A stretch of DNA of 38,249 bases from Acidobacteriota bacterium (GTDB lineage: Bacteria > Acidobacteriota > Vicinamibacteria > Vicinamibacterales > UBA8438): NCBI GenBank assembly GCA_021296515.1, contig JAGWAH010000001.1:79181-117429 (forward strand). The letters are read 5' to 3'. Position numbers and translations under genes: made by a program. Every line of letters begins with the position of its first letter. Position 1 is the first letter of the stretch. Shown one piece after another: positions 15,488-23,889 of the stretch. The notes below the pieces were generated by a model. It saw only the letters and a list, made by a program, of their open reading frames with translations. It did not search any database and was not told the DNA's origin.

Positions 15488-16896
15488 GCTTCTGCCGGCG
15501 CCGGCGGCGCCCCGAGCCGCCGGCACAGCGTCTCCCGCAGCCCCCCGAAGTCTCCGTTCGACATCAGCACGATCCGATCCCCTGCCTGCGCCTCGCTGAC
15601 GATGGCGTCACCTATCGCGTCCATCGTCGGCAGATGCCTCGCCCGCGTGCCTGCCGCCACCAGATCGTCGACGAGCTGCGTTACCGACAGCCTTTCTTCT
15701 GCGGGCAGCGCCGACCGAAAGACGGGCGCCACGATTACCTCGTCCGCTGCTGCGAGCGCCTCCGCGTAGGCGGCCTGAAAGACACGCCGGCACGATGTCG
15801 CCGAACGCGGCTCGAATACCGCCCAGACCCGTCCGCCGGCCATCGCGGCTCGCACGGCGGCCACCGTTTCCCGCACCGCGCTCGGATGATGCGCGAAGTC
15901 GTCGTAGACGGCGACGCCCTTCCCCACGCCGCGCAGTTCCAGGCGCCGGCGCACCCCGGTGAAATCCCGGAGGGCTGCCGCCGACGCGTCCGGACTAACG
16001 CCCACAACCGCTCCGGCGGCCACCGCCGCCAGCGCGTTGCGCACATTGAAGGCCCCGATCAGCGGCAGATCCACGCGGGCCGCCGCCGCGCCCCGAAACA
16101 GCACGTCGAACCGGGTCCGGTCCGCGCCATGCTCCACGTCGACGGCCCGCCAATCGGCGCCGGCATCCAGCCCGAACGTCTCGACGGGGCAGTGCGCGGC
16201 ATCCTGCAGCTCCCGCGCCCCCGCGTCGTCGAAACCGAGCAGCACGCGCCCGTTCGACGGCACGAGCGCGAGGAAACGGCGGAACGCGAGTCGCAGCGCC
16301 GCCAGATCCGGGTAGATGTCCGCATGATCGAACTCGAGGTTGCCGACGACGGCCACGAACGGCAGGTACTTGAGGAACTTCGCCGTCTTGTCGAAGAACG
16401 CGCTGTCGTACTCGTCTCCCTCGATCACGAACAGGTCGCCCGCCCCCAGCCGGTAGCTCGCTCCGAAGTTGCGCGGTATCCCCCCGACCAGGAAGCCGGG
16501 ATCGGCGCCGGACTCGACCAGGGCCCACGCCGTCATCGAAGTCGTGGTGGTCTTGCCGTGGGTTCCCGCGACGACGATCGGCCGCGCGTTCCACAGAAAC
16601 CGCTCGCGCACCATCTCCGGCAACGACACGTAGCGCATCCGCCGCGCGAGGACCGCCTCGACTTCCGGATTGCCGCGCGACACCGCATTGCCGATCACCA
16701 CCACGTCGATGTCGTCGGTCAGATGGTCTGCGTCGTAGCCCAGCCACGGCGTGATTCCTTCCGCGGCGAGGAAGCGATCCATCGGCGGATAGGCGTGGGC
16801 GTCCGATCCCCGCACCCGCACCCCCTGCCGTTTCAGCATGGCGGCCAGAGTCGCCATCGCGGTCCCGCAGATGCCGATGAAGTAGACGCTGGTCAC
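15484..16896 (-). CDS. mpl: UDP-N-acetylmuramate:L-alanyl-gamma-D-glutamyl-meso-diaminopimelate ligase
   Basis: A 470-residue Mur-ligase that reattaches recycled murein tripeptide to UDP-MurNAc. The UDP-binding Rossmann motif is FIGICGTAMATLAAMLK, the ATP P-loop is VAGTHGKTTTTSMTAW, and the central stretch IEGDEYDSAFFDKTAKF is the Mpl-type signature that separates it from MurC. NLEFDHADIYPD, FNVRNALAAVAA and VYDDFAHHPSAVRETV follow in the right order. It starts at GTG 16896, which overlaps the ldcA stop, and ends overlapping pxpB. Its neighbours NagZ and LdcA act earlier in the same salvage pathway, which supports Mpl over MurC. Confidence 0.94.
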   Translation of the reverse strand: MTSVYFIGICGTAMATLAAMLKRQGVRVRGSDAHAYPPMDRFLAAEGITPWLGYDADHLTDDIDVVVIGNAVSRGNPEVEAVLARRMRYVSLPEMVRERFLWNARPIVVAGTHGKTTTTSMTAWALVESGADPGFLVGGIPRNFGASYRLGAGDLFVIEGDEYDSAFFDKTAKFLKYLPFVAVVGNLEFDHADIYPDLAALRLAFRRFLALVPSNGRVLLGFDDAGARELQDAAHCPVETFGLDAGADWRAVDVEHGADRTRFDVLFRGAAAARVDLPLIGAFNVRNALAAVAAGAVVGVSPDASAAALRDFTGVRRRLELRGVGKGVAVYDDFAHHPSAVRETVAAVRAAMAGGRVWAVFEPRSATSCRRVFQAAYAEALAAADEVIVAPVFRSALPAEERLSVTQLVDDLVAAGTRARHLPTMDAIGDAIVSEAQAGDRIVLMSNGDFGGLRETLCRRLGAPPAPAEA

Positions 16897-17813
16897 CCGA
16901 CCGCCGCCTCCTCGATGATCAAGCGCCCGCCGGTCGTCGCTTCCACGGTCACGTCGACGCCGAGCGGTACGGTGAGAAGTGGTCCGGCGGCGTGCCCCGT
17001 CGGAAGGCCGAACAGTACCGGACCCGGAACGTCGTCGAGCAGCTCGGCAAGCACGGACCGAATCGTCGGACCCGACGCCGGCTCATCGCATCCGGGGAAC
17101 TCCGCGCAGACGACCGCGCCGGCGCGAGCGAGAACGCCGGCCTGCCGGAGCTGCACCAGCATTCGGTCGATCCGATACGGTCGCTCGTCGACGTCGTCCA
17201 GCAGGAGCACGAATCCCGGTGGCGCGTCGAAAGCGAACGGCGTTCCGAGCGAAGCTGCGAGCTGCGTCAGCGTGCCCCCCAGCAGCGGCCCCCGCGCCCG
17301 CCCCCGCTTGAGCACCTCGATCCCGTCGGCGGCCAGCTCGCCGTAGGGGTGGGCGCCTGTCAGTTGACCGAGCAGCGAGGCCCGGTCGTAGCCGTCGTCG
17401 CCCGCGGCCAGATGAACCAGCATCGGCCCGTGAAACCCGACCAGGCCGCAGCGCGTCGTCACGTAGCTCAGCAGCGCGGTCACGTCGCTGCACCCGAGCA
17501 GCACCTTGCGTCCCGCTCGCATCTGCTCCGCATCCAGCCACGGCAGCACCTGCGCGCTCCCGTAGCCGCCGCGGACCGCGAGGACTCCGGCAATGGAGGG
17601 ATCGGCCCAGGCTGCCGCGAACGCGTTCGCGCGCACCTCCGCCGTTCCGGCCACGTAGTTCTGCCGCTCGAACACCGACGGCTCGAACACCGGCGTGAAC
17701 CCCAGCGCGCGCACCTCGTCGAGCCCGCGGTCGAACACCGTCCGGTCGAACGGACTCGCCGGCGCAATCAGCGCGATGCGATCACCCGCGCGCAACGCCG
17801 GCGGCCTGCGCAT
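16893..17813 (-). CDS. ldcA: LD-carboxypeptidase (peptidase family S66)
   Basis: A 306-residue serine peptidase that removes the terminal D-Ala from murein tetrapeptide in the cytoplasm. The nucleophile Ser is in LLGCSDVTALLSY, the triad Glu is in LLLDDVDERPYRIDRML and the triad His in FGLPTGHAAGP. AVRGGYGSAQVLPWLD and LVGFHGPML are further family motifs. There is no signal peptide, as expected for the cytoplasmic enzyme. ATG 17813 lies 3 nt after the nagZ stop, and the stop overlaps the mpl start. Product tripeptide is the substrate of Mpl encoded next. Confidence 0.94.
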   Translation of the reverse strand: MRRPPALRAGDRIALIAPASPFDRTVFDRGLDEVRALGFTPVFEPSVFERQNYVAGTAEVRANAFAAAWADPSIAGVLAVRGGYGSAQVLPWLDAEQMRAGRKVLLGCSDVTALLSYVTTRCGLVGFHGPMLVHLAAGDDGYDRASLLGQLTGAHPYGELAADGIEVLKRGRARGPLLGGTLTQLAASLGTPFAFDAPPGFVLLLDDVDERPYRIDRMLVQLRQAGVLARAGAVVCAEFPGCDEPASGPTIRSVLAELLDDVPGPVLFGLPTGHAAGPLLTVPLGVDVTVEATTGGRLIIEEAAVG

Positions 17814-17816
17814 CCT

Positions 17817-18908
17817 CTACAGAGACTCCCGCATGGCGTGGGCGATCTCCTCATGCTCGGCGCACCCGATCAGCTCGTTCAGGCGCGTCGCCGGAGGCGG
17901 CCGCCAGCCGTCGTCCCCCTGGAGGAACCGCTCCCGGGCGCGCCGCTGCCGCCCCAGGGCCTCCTCGACCCGCCGCTCGGACAACGTGCCGTCCTCCACC
18001 GCGCGGATCAGGCCTTCGATGACCTCCACCTGCGCCGCCGGATTCGGCTCGCAGAGCAGCACCAGATCGCATCCGGCGCTGACTGCCTCGACGGCCGCGG
18101 GCGCCGCCGGGTGGTGCTTCGCAATGGCGCCCATCGCCATGTCGTCCGTAACCACGAGTCCGTCGTACCCCAGCTCGTTGCGCAGCAGGCCGGTGATCAC
18201 CGGCCGCGACAGCGTGGCCGGCGAGCTCTCGTCCAGTGCCGGATACCGGACGTGCGCGGTCATGATGGCGGCCACGCCCGACTCGATGGCCGCGCGGAAC
18301 GGCCGCAGCTCGACTTCCCGCAGGCGCCCCGGCTCGTGGTCGACGACCGGCAGCTCCAGATGGGAATCGAGGCTCGTATCCCCGTGCCCGGGAAAATGCT
18401 TCCCGCACGCGGCCAGACCCTCCGCTTCGAACGCGCGAATGAGAACGGAGCCGAGCCGTGCGACTTCGCCCGGATCCTCCGACAGCGATCGGTCGCCGAT
18501 GACCGGGTTGGCGGCATTGGTGTGCACGTCGAGCACCGGCGCGTAGTCGAGCGTGATGCCGACGCTCCGCAGCTCGTGCGCGAGGGCGCGGCCGAAACGC
18601 TCCGTCAAATCCGCGTCGCCGCGCCGCCCGAGCGTTTCCAGCGGCGGCCACTCCGTGAACGGCGCCCGCAGGCGCTGCACCCGGCCGCCCTCCTGGTCGA
18701 CCGACACCCAGGGCGGAATCTCCGTGAGCTGCTTGACGCCGTACGCGATCTCGGCCACCTGCAGCGGCGCTTCGACGTTCCTCGCAAACAGGATCACGCC
18801 GCCGAGATCGAACTCGCGCGCGATTGCGCGCAACTCCACCGGCAACGCAACACCGGCGAAACCGACCACGACCAGTTGTCCGAGATGACGCCGCAAGCCT
18901 GTAGGCAT
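17817..18908 (-). CDS. nagZ: Beta-N-acetylhexosaminidase NagZ (glycoside hydrolase family 3)
   Basis: A 363-residue GH3 enzyme that cuts GlcNAc from anhydro-muropeptides in the cytoplasm. Motifs: FDLGGVILFARNV, VSVDQEGGRVQRLR, LDYAPVLDV, the catalytic His/Asp loop GKHFPGHGDTSLDSHLELP and the nucleophile Asp in GLVVTDDMAMGAI. There is no signal peptide. It starts at ATG 18908 and is the promoter-proximal gene of the seven-gene murein operon. A TATAAT on this strand at 18931-18926 would give a leader of about 11 nt without a ribosome site. Confidence 0.95.
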   Translation of the reverse strand: MPTGLRRHLGQLVVVGFAGVALPVELRAIAREFDLGGVILFARNVEAPLQVAEIAYGVKQLTEIPPWVSVDQEGGRVQRLRAPFTEWPPLETLGRRGDADLTERFGRALAHELRSVGITLDYAPVLDVHTNAANPVIGDRSLSEDPGEVARLGSVLIRAFEAEGLAACGKHFPGHGDTSLDSHLELPVVDHEPGRLREVELRPFRAAIESGVAAIMTAHVRYPALDESSPATLSRPVITGLLRNELGYDGLVVTDDMAMGAIAKHHPAAPAAVEAVSAGCDLVLLCEPNPAAQVEVIEGLIRAVEDGTLSERRVEEALGRQRRARERFLQGDDGWRPPPATRLNELIGCAEHEEIAHAMRESL

Positions 18909-18925
18909 CCGAAGGGGTTGCGCTC

Positions 18926-18933
18926 ATTATAAT
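18926..18933. promoter_or_regulatory. Palindromic -10 element shared by nagZ and the GHMP kinase gene
   Basis: ATTATAAT is its own reverse complement. It provides TATAAT on the plus strand (18928-18933) and on the minus strand (18931-18926). On the plus strand the start point would fall on the GTG at 18940, giving a leaderless message; on the minus strand it would lie about 11 nt before the nagZ ATG. Neither direction has a convincing -35. The whole divergent gap is only 31 nt. Confidence 0.65.
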
Positions 18934-18939
18934 TCCTGC

Positions 18940-19956
18940 GTGCGGATTCACGCGTCGGCTCCCACGCGAGTCGACCTCGCGGGCGGGACGCTGGACATCT
19001 GGCCCCTCTATCTTCTTCACGACGACGCCCAGACCCTGAACGCCGCCATCACGGTGCGGGCCGAGTGCCGGCTGACGCCCAACCCCGACGGGCGCCTGCG
19101 CATCGTCGCGGAGGACACCGGAGCGAGGGTGGAGGCGGCGCACTGGTCGGAGCTCGCGGTCGCCCCTGCGTCACGCCTGGTGGCACGCGTGCTCCGCTAC
19201 TTTCGCGCCGAGGCGCTCACCGTCTCCACCCGCTCGGCGGCCCCGGTCGGAGCCGGACTGGCCGGATCTTCGGCCCTCAACATCGCGCTGTGCGCGGCGC
19301 TTGCGCGCTGGCACGACCGCCAACTGGCCGGGGAATCGCTGATCGCCCTGGCCCTGAACCTCGAAGCCCAGGTTCTCGGCGTGCCGACCGGAGGCCAGGA
19401 CTACCGGCCCGCCACCTACGGCGGCATCGCGGCGCTCGAGATGGGTCCGGCCGGGGTGTCGCGCGTTCCACTTGGCGTCGACCCCGAGTCGCTGACCAAC
19501 CGGATGGTGCTCGTGTACACGGAGCAGTCCCGCGACTCCGGCATCAACAACTGGGAGGTGACGAAGCGCCGCATCGATGGCGACCCGTCCGTCACCTCCC
19601 TGTTCGACGAGATCCGCGATGTCGCCCTGGGGATGCGGCGCGCCCTCGAAGCGGCCCGGTGGGACGAGGTGGCCCGCTACGTCGCGCTCGAATGGAACCT
19701 GCGCAAGCGCCTGGCGCCGGGGGTCACGACCGCCCGACTCGATGCGCTCATCGCCTGCGGCCGACAGGCCGGCGCCGACGCCGCCAAGGTCTGCGGCGCC
19801 GGCGGGGGCGGCTGCCTCCTCTTTCTGGCCCCGCCCGAACGCACCGGAGCGGTGCGGGACGCCCTGGCTCAGGCGGGGGCACGCGTGCTGGACTGTCGCA
19901 TCGACACCCGCGGACTCCAGATATCGGCTTCGCCTGCCCCGGCTGGCGCAGCATGA
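18940..19956 (+). CDS. GHMP-family sugar kinase (HddA-like), substrate unknown
   Basis: A 338-residue GHMP kinase. The N-terminal substrate motif is SAPTRVDLAGGTLDIWPLY, the ATP loop is PVGAGLAGSSALNIALCAAL, and motif 3 is AAKVCGAGGGGCLLFLAP. Similar sequences include D-glycero-D-manno-heptose 7-phosphate 1-kinase (HddA), glucuronokinase and fucokinase, which phosphorylate the anomeric or nearby hydroxyl. No heptose or LPS genes are nearby. The nearest neighbour, divergent across 31 nt, is nagZ with the murein salvage operon, so a kinase for a salvaged amino sugar is possible (inference). It starts at GTG 18940, seven nt after the -10. It converges on rodZ with 43 nt between. Confidence 0.85.
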   Translation: MRIHASAPTRVDLAGGTLDIWPLYLLHDDAQTLNAAITVRAECRLTPNPDGRLRIVAEDTGARVEAAHWSELAVAPASRLVARVLRYFRAEALTVSTRSAAPVGAGLAGSSALNIALCAALARWHDRQLAGESLIALALNLEAQVLGVPTGGQDYRPATYGGIAALEMGPAGVSRVPLGVDPESLTNRMVLVYTEQSRDSGINNWEVTKRRIDGDPSVTSLFDEIRDVALGMRRALEAARWDEVARYVALEWNLRKRLAPGVTTARLDALIACGRQAGADAAKVCGAGGGGCLLFLAPPERTGAVRDALAQAGARVLDCRIDTRGLQISASPAPAGAA

Positions 19957-19999
19957 TGCACAAGGCGGCCGTCGCGCGGACACTCGGGCGGATCGCCAA

Positions 20000-20842
20000 T
20001 CACTCGGCGACGAAGCTCAGGTAGTTCGCCTGCGTGACGCGTATGTCCACGACCTCGCCCGATTCGCCGAGCGAGCGACCGGGACGCTCGTTGATTGTGA
20101 ACCCGCACGCGCCCGCGTCACCGACCCGCAGATCAATCTCCTCCTGCGCGACGATCAGCTCCCGCTCACCGGCGCGCAACAGCCGGGAGACGACCCTGTC
20201 GCCATCGGCCGAGGCCTGCACCCAGCAGTCCGCCGTCGCGCTCATCTCCATCGTGAGCCGGCCGGGTTCGACCGCTTCGGTCGGCGCCGGGTCCGGGCGC
20301 GAAGGGGACTCGACCGGCGGTGGCGGCGCCGGCTCTTCTGAAGGCTCGGTCGGCGGCTGGGGCGGCGGCGGCTCGGACCCGGTCCCGATCGCAGGCTCCG
20401 CGCCCGCCGCGACAACCCTTTCCGGCGCGGGCGCCTCCGCATCGCCGGGGATCAGGGCGCTCAGCACCCACAGGACCAGCGGCACCGCCAACAGCGCGAG
20501 CCAGACGACGCTCTTCGCCGTCCGCTGCCGACGGACGAACTCCTCGTTCGCGCGGCCCTCGATGGTCGCATGCAGCGTGGCGACGGAGGATTCGTCCGGA
20601 AACCGGGCTTCGAATTCCGCCAGGGTATCCTGGGGATCCAGTCCGACCGTCTCGGCGTAGGAGCGCACGAAGCCGCGGGTGAAGATCCCACCCGGGAGGT
20701 TCTCGATATCGTCGCGCTCTATCGCCTGCAGCTTGGAAACGGGAATTTTCGTGGAAGCCGAGACCTCCGCCAGCGTCATGCCGCGCGCCGTGCGCGCATC
20801 GAGGAGCAGCTTGCCGAACGGCTCCGGAGAGGCATCAGTCAC
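20000..20842 (-). CDS. rodZ: RodZ-like helix-turn-helix membrane protein
   Basis: A 280-residue protein. Residues 8-75 form a Cro/RodZ-type helix-turn-helix (LLLDARTARGMTLAEVSAST; LPGGIFTRGFVRSYAETVGL, the typical RodZ wording). A basic stretch precedes a membrane span at about 108-128 (SVVWLALLAVPLVLWVLSAL). A Pro/Glu-rich linker of about 60 residues leads to a DUF4115-type C-terminal domain with DCWVQASADGDRV. In other bacteria RodZ tethers MreB to the membrane and keeps cell shape. GTG 20842 is 12 nt after the thiE stop, so it is the last gene of the long minus-strand run. Family members without a proven shape role exist, so the symbol is by similarity. Confidence 0.85.
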   Translation of the reverse strand: MTDASPEPFGKLLLDARTARGMTLAEVSASTKIPVSKLQAIERDDIENLPGGIFTRGFVRSYAETVGLDPQDTLAEFEARFPDESSVATLHATIEGRANEEFVRRQRTAKSVVWLALLAVPLVLWVLSALIPGDAEAPAPERVVAAGAEPAIGTGSEPPPPQPPTEPSEEPAPPPPVESPSRPDPAPTEAVEPGRLTMEMSATADCWVQASADGDRVVSRLLRAGERELIVAQEEIDLRVGDAGACGFTINERPGRSLGESGEVVDIRVTQANYLSFVAE

Positions 20843-20854
20843 AGGACCCGCACG

Positions 20855-21571
20855 TTAGTCGAGGGTTCTTCCGCTGTCAAACGCGGCGCGCAGCGCCTGC
20901 ACCCGCTCTGCGATTCGCGCGCGGCGCCGGCCGGACGGCCCGCATCGAAAGAGCCGGATACCCGCCACCCCGGCCGCGCCGGTCGCCGCCACCACCGCCC
21001 CGTCGTCCGCCGTCACGCCCCCAATCGCGAGGACCGGCCGGCTGGACGCGCGCACGATGCCGCGCAGTGCATCGAGTCCCAGCGGACGCCGGCCCGGTTT
21101 CGACGCGGAGGCGAACACGGTGCCGGCGAGCAGATAGTCGATTGCGCCGGACTGCGTTGCCCGCCGCGCCCCGGGAACGTCGTGGACCGACCGCCCCAGA
21201 ATCCAGCCGCGCGGGCCGAGAGCGCGGACGCGCGGCGCGCAGCGCGCGTCGTCCTTCAGATGCACGCCGTCGGCGCCGGCCGCCAGCGCCACGTCCGGGC
21301 GGTCGTTGACGACTACGCGGGCAGACGTGGTGCGGGTGCGGTCCACTGCGCCCCGCACCAGGTCCAGGAGACTTCGGTCGTGCAGATCGGGTTCCCGGAT
21401 CTGCACGAGGTCGACACCGGCGTCCGCACAATCGGCGATCACGTCCAGAAGCTGCGGCAGCACTCCGGCCCCGGCGTCCGCCACGGTCTCGGCAAGCGCG
21501 GTCCGATCGGTCACGAGACAGATCAGGGTCGAAGACCGGAGCGGGACGGGGTTGCAGGCCATGCCTGTCAC
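20855..21571 (-). CDS. thiE: Thiamine phosphate synthase family protein
   Basis: A 238-residue TIM-barrel protein of the ThiE/TenI family. Motifs: VDLVQIREPDLHDRSL (usual QLREK region), VVNDRPDVALAAGADGVHL, LGRSVHDVPGARRA, DYLLAGTVFASASKPGRRP (pyrophosphate loop, usually G..F.T.TK) and PVLAIGGVT. ThiE joins HMP-PP and thiazole phosphate; TenI-type relatives aromatise the thiazole. The loop wording (ASASKPG) leaves some doubt between the two, and no other thi genes are here. GTG 21571 overlaps the rnhB stop; ATG 21562 is an alternative start. Confidence 0.82.
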   Translation of the reverse strand: MTGMACNPVPLRSSTLICLVTDRTALAETVADAGAGVLPQLLDVIADCADAGVDLVQIREPDLHDRSLLDLVRGAVDRTRTTSARVVVNDRPDVALAAGADGVHLKDDARCAPRVRALGPRGWILGRSVHDVPGARRATQSGAIDYLLAGTVFASASKPGRRPLGLDALRGIVRASSRPVLAIGGVTADDGAVVAATGAAGVAGIRLFRCGPSGRRRARIAERVQALRAAFDSGRTLD

Positions 21572-22179
21572 AGGGAGCGCGGCCGAAAGGAGCGCCGATG
21601 CACGTCGGAGTACCCGAACCGGGCGACGGCGTCGACATGCGCACGGGTCGCGTATCCCTTGTGGCGGTCGAAGCCATAGCGTGGGTCGACGTCGTGCAAC
21701 CGCACCATCTCGCGGTCACGGATCACCTTCGCCACGATCGAAGCGGCAGCGATCGCCGCGCAACGCCTGTCACCGCCGACCACGGCACGCTGCGGCAGGT
21801 CGAGGCCGGGCACGCGAAAGCCGTCGACGAGAGCGAATGCCGGTTGCGGCTCGAGCGCCAGGATCGCGCGGCGGAGGGCATCGAGCGATGCGCGGTGCAC
21901 GTTGAGCCGATCGACATCGCCCGGCGGCGCCGAGGCTACCGCCCAGCGTGCAGTCCCGGTGATCTCGACGTAGAGTCGCTCGCGCTGCAACGCCGTCAGC
22001 AGCTTCGAATCACGCAGGCCGGCAATGTGCCCTCGGGAATCGAGTACCACCGCAGCGGCCACCACGGGCCCGGCCAGTGCACCCCGGCCTGCCTCGTCGG
22101 CCCCCGCGACATGCACGAACCCTCGACGACGCAGCGCGTTCTCCATGGTCCGCCGCGCCGCCGGACGGGGGCTCGCCAC
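21568..22179 (-). CDS. rnhB: Ribonuclease HII
   Basis: A 203-residue RNase HII that removes ribonucleotides and RNA primers from DNA. Active-site acidic residues are seen in AGADEAGRGALAGPVVAA (Asp28, Glu29), LVDGFRVPG (Asp) and the downstream HDVDPRYGFDRHKGYAT. IAAASIVAKVIRDREM is a further family motif. GTG 22179 gives the full frame; ATG 22146 (MENALRRRGF) is an equally plausible start since neither has a clear ribosome site. It follows rplS by 19 nt. The order trmD-rplS-rnhB is common in bacteria. Confidence 0.94.
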   Translation of the reverse strand: MASPRPAARRTMENALRRRGFVHVAGADEAGRGALAGPVVAAAVVLDSRGHIAGLRDSKLLTALQRERLYVEITGTARWAVASAPPGDVDRLNVHRASLDALRRAILALEPQPAFALVDGFRVPGLDLPQRAVVGGDRRCAAIAAASIVAKVIRDREMVRLHDVDPRYGFDRHKGYATRAHVDAVARFGYSDVHRRSFRPRSL

Positions 22180-22198
22180 GAGATGCCGGGGCCAGGGG

Positions 22199-22543
22199 CT
22201 AGCGCCTGCGCCGTTCGCGCATGCGCGCCGCCTTGCCCCGCAGCTTTCTGAGGAAGTACAGCTTCGCGCGCCGAACGCGCGCGGAGCGCACGACCTCGAT
22301 CCGGTCGATCATCGGCGAGTGCAACGGGAAGATCCGCTCGACGCCCTGGCCGAACGACACCTTGCGAACGGTGACGGTCGAGCCGGTGCCGCGGCGATGC
22401 TGGCCGATGACGATCCCCTCGAACACCTGAATCCGTTCCTTCTCCCCCTCGGTCACCCGCACGTGCACCCGAATGGTATCGCCCGACCGGATGTCCGGCC
22501 GTTCGACGAGCTGGTTCTGCTCCACCGCTTCGATGGCCTTCAT
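22199..22543 (-). CDS. rplS: 50S ribosomal protein L19
   Basis: A 114-residue L19 with [56 protein letters not shown] and [18 protein letters not shown] in order. The tail is a short Arg run. Its ATG overlaps the trmD stop (ATGA). It sits at the subunit interface of the ribosome. Position rpsP-khpA-rimM-trmD-rplS matches the classic bacterial operon. Confidence 0.96.
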   Translation of the reverse strand: MKAIEAVEQNQLVERPDIRSGDTIRVHVRVTEGEKERIQVFEGIVIGQHRRGTGSTVTVRKVSFGQGVERIFPLHSPMIDRIEVVRSARVRRAKLYFLRKLRGKAARMRERRRR

Positions 22544-23295
22544 GGCTCTGCTCTCCTGGTTGCCCCCTGCGTCTCAAGCTCGCGGAGACACTCCCGTTCC
22601 TCGTCGTCGAGACGCGCACGCCGCAACAGATCCGGTCGTCGGCGGAGCGTGCGCTTCACCGCCTCGCGCTTCCGCCACCGCCGTATCCCGGCGTGATCGC
22701 CCGACACCAGCACTTCAGGCACCTCTTGCCCGTTCAAACTGGCCGGACGGGTGTACGTCGGACCGTCCAGCATCCGGCGCACGAACGAGTCCGTCGCCAC
22801 CGACTCCGAATTGCCCACCACACCCGGCACCTGCCGCGACACCGCGTCGATGACGACGGCCGCGGCCAGCTCGCCGCCACTCAGGACGTAGTCCCCGATC
22901 GAGATCTCCTCCGTGGCCACCTGCCCGCGCACGCGCTCGTCGACGCCCTGATAGCGCCCGCACAGCAGAACAACGTGCCCGAGGCCGGTCAAACGGACCG
23001 CCGCCTCGTGCGTGAAGGTCTCGCCCTGCGGGGACATCAGGATCACCGCGGCCGGCTCGCCACGGCGGTCGCGTACGTGCTCGACGGCGCGGAGGAACGG
23101 CTCGACCTTCAGCACCATGCCCGGCCCGCCGCCGTACGGCGCGTCGTCCACCGTACGGTGACGGTCCGTCGTGAAATCCCGCAGGTCGTGCACCGCCACA
23201 TCCAGCAGGCCGGCCTCGCGCGCACGCCCGACCACGCCGACGCTCGTGACCTGCTCCACCAGCTCGGGAAAGACCGTGACGACGTCGAATTTCAT
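22540..23295 (-). CDS. trmD: tRNA (guanine-N1-)-methyltransferase TrmD
   Basis: A 251-residue SPOUT methyltransferase that makes m1G37 in tRNAs and prevents frameshifting. The motifs are [43 protein letters not shown] (knot region) and [20 protein letters not shown], followed by [17 protein letters not shown]. Length is normal. ATG 23295 overlaps the rimM stop by 4 nt and the trmD stop overlaps rplS. Confidence 0.96.
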   Translation of the reverse strand: MKFDVVTVFPELVEQVTSVGVVGRAREAGLLDVAVHDLRDFTTDRHRTVDDAPYGGGPGMVLKVEPFLRAVEHVRDRRGEPAAVILMSPQGETFTHEAAVRLTGLGHVVLLCGRYQGVDERVRGQVATEEISIGDYVLSGGELAAAVVIDAVSRQVPGVVGNSESVATDSFVRRMLDGPTYTRPASLNGQEVPEVLVSGDHAGIRRWRKREAVKRTLRRRPDLLRRARLDDEERECLRELETQGATRRAEP

Positions 23296-23882
23296 CCGTC
23301 GCTCCCGGTACCGGGACGGCCAGACCGCCGGCCGCCGGCCGCCGCCCGCGTCCGATTCACCTCGAGCAGGCCGTGCGGCGGATCGATGACAATCGACTCC
23401 GCGTCCGCATCGACCGTGACGCAGATCTCCGCAACCAGCGGAACGTCGATCTCGCGCCCTCGCGGGCCGACGATCAGGCGCTTGGCTCCCGCGGGTCCCT
23501 CGACCGCGGCCACCGTCCCGACCTCGTCGCCGCTCACCGTCCGTACCACGCAGCCGACGAGCTCATGTTCGTACCACGTGTCCGGCGGAAGGGGCTGCAA
23601 CGCCTCGTCCGGCACGCGCAGCTCGGCGCCCCGCAGGCTCTCCGCGGCGCTCAGGGTGTCTACCCTCTCGAAGGAGACGACCGGACGACCGCCGTGGAAC
23701 CACGCGTCCCGGATCTTCACCGCGACGGGCACGCCGGCCCGTGCCATGAACAGCGTGCCGCCCGCGCGGAAGCGCTCCTCCGGGAAGTCGGTCTCCGGAT
23801 TGACCACCACCTCGCCATGTCTCCCGTGCGTCCGGGCCACGACGCCGACGATCGCCATCTCCTGCCACGAGCCGTGCTCCAC
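23292..23882 (-). CDS. rimM: Ribosome maturation factor RimM
   Basis: About 196 residues. The N-terminal barrel opens AIVGVVARTHGRHGEVVVN and PETDFPEERF, then FHGGRPVVSFERVDTLSAAE and LRGAELRVPDEAL; the C-terminal PRC-barrel has HELVGCVVRT and FPLVAEI-like DVPLVAEICVTVD. RimM binds S19 and helps 30S head maturation. GTG 23882 gives MEHGSWQEMAIVG, similar in length to relatives; ATG 23858 is the alternative, but its CAGGAG lies directly against the codon with no spacing. The C-terminal 20 residues are Arg/Gly-rich. It is followed, with a 4-nt overlap, by trmD. Confidence 0.92.
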   Translation of the reverse strand: MEHGSWQEMAIVGVVARTHGRHGEVVVNPETDFPEERFRAGGTLFMARAGVPVAVKIRDAWFHGGRPVVSFERVDTLSAAESLRGAELRVPDEALQPLPPDTWYEHELVGCVVRTVSGDEVGTVAAVEGPAGAKRLIVGPRGREIDVPLVAEICVTVDADAESIVIDPPHGLLEVNRTRAAAGGRRSGRPGTGSDG

Positions 23883-23889
23883 CCGCGCG

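Noticed and set aside
15484-16896. Calling the Mur ligase MurC rather than Mpl
   Set aside because: The GDEYDSAFFDK signature and its place after nagZ and ldcA fit Mpl; MurC proteins have a different wording there.
13485-17346. Plus-strand open frames of 389-570 codons opposite murB to ldcA
   Set aside because: They mirror well-supported murein and pxp genes; composition is Arg/Pro/Ala-rich without motifs.
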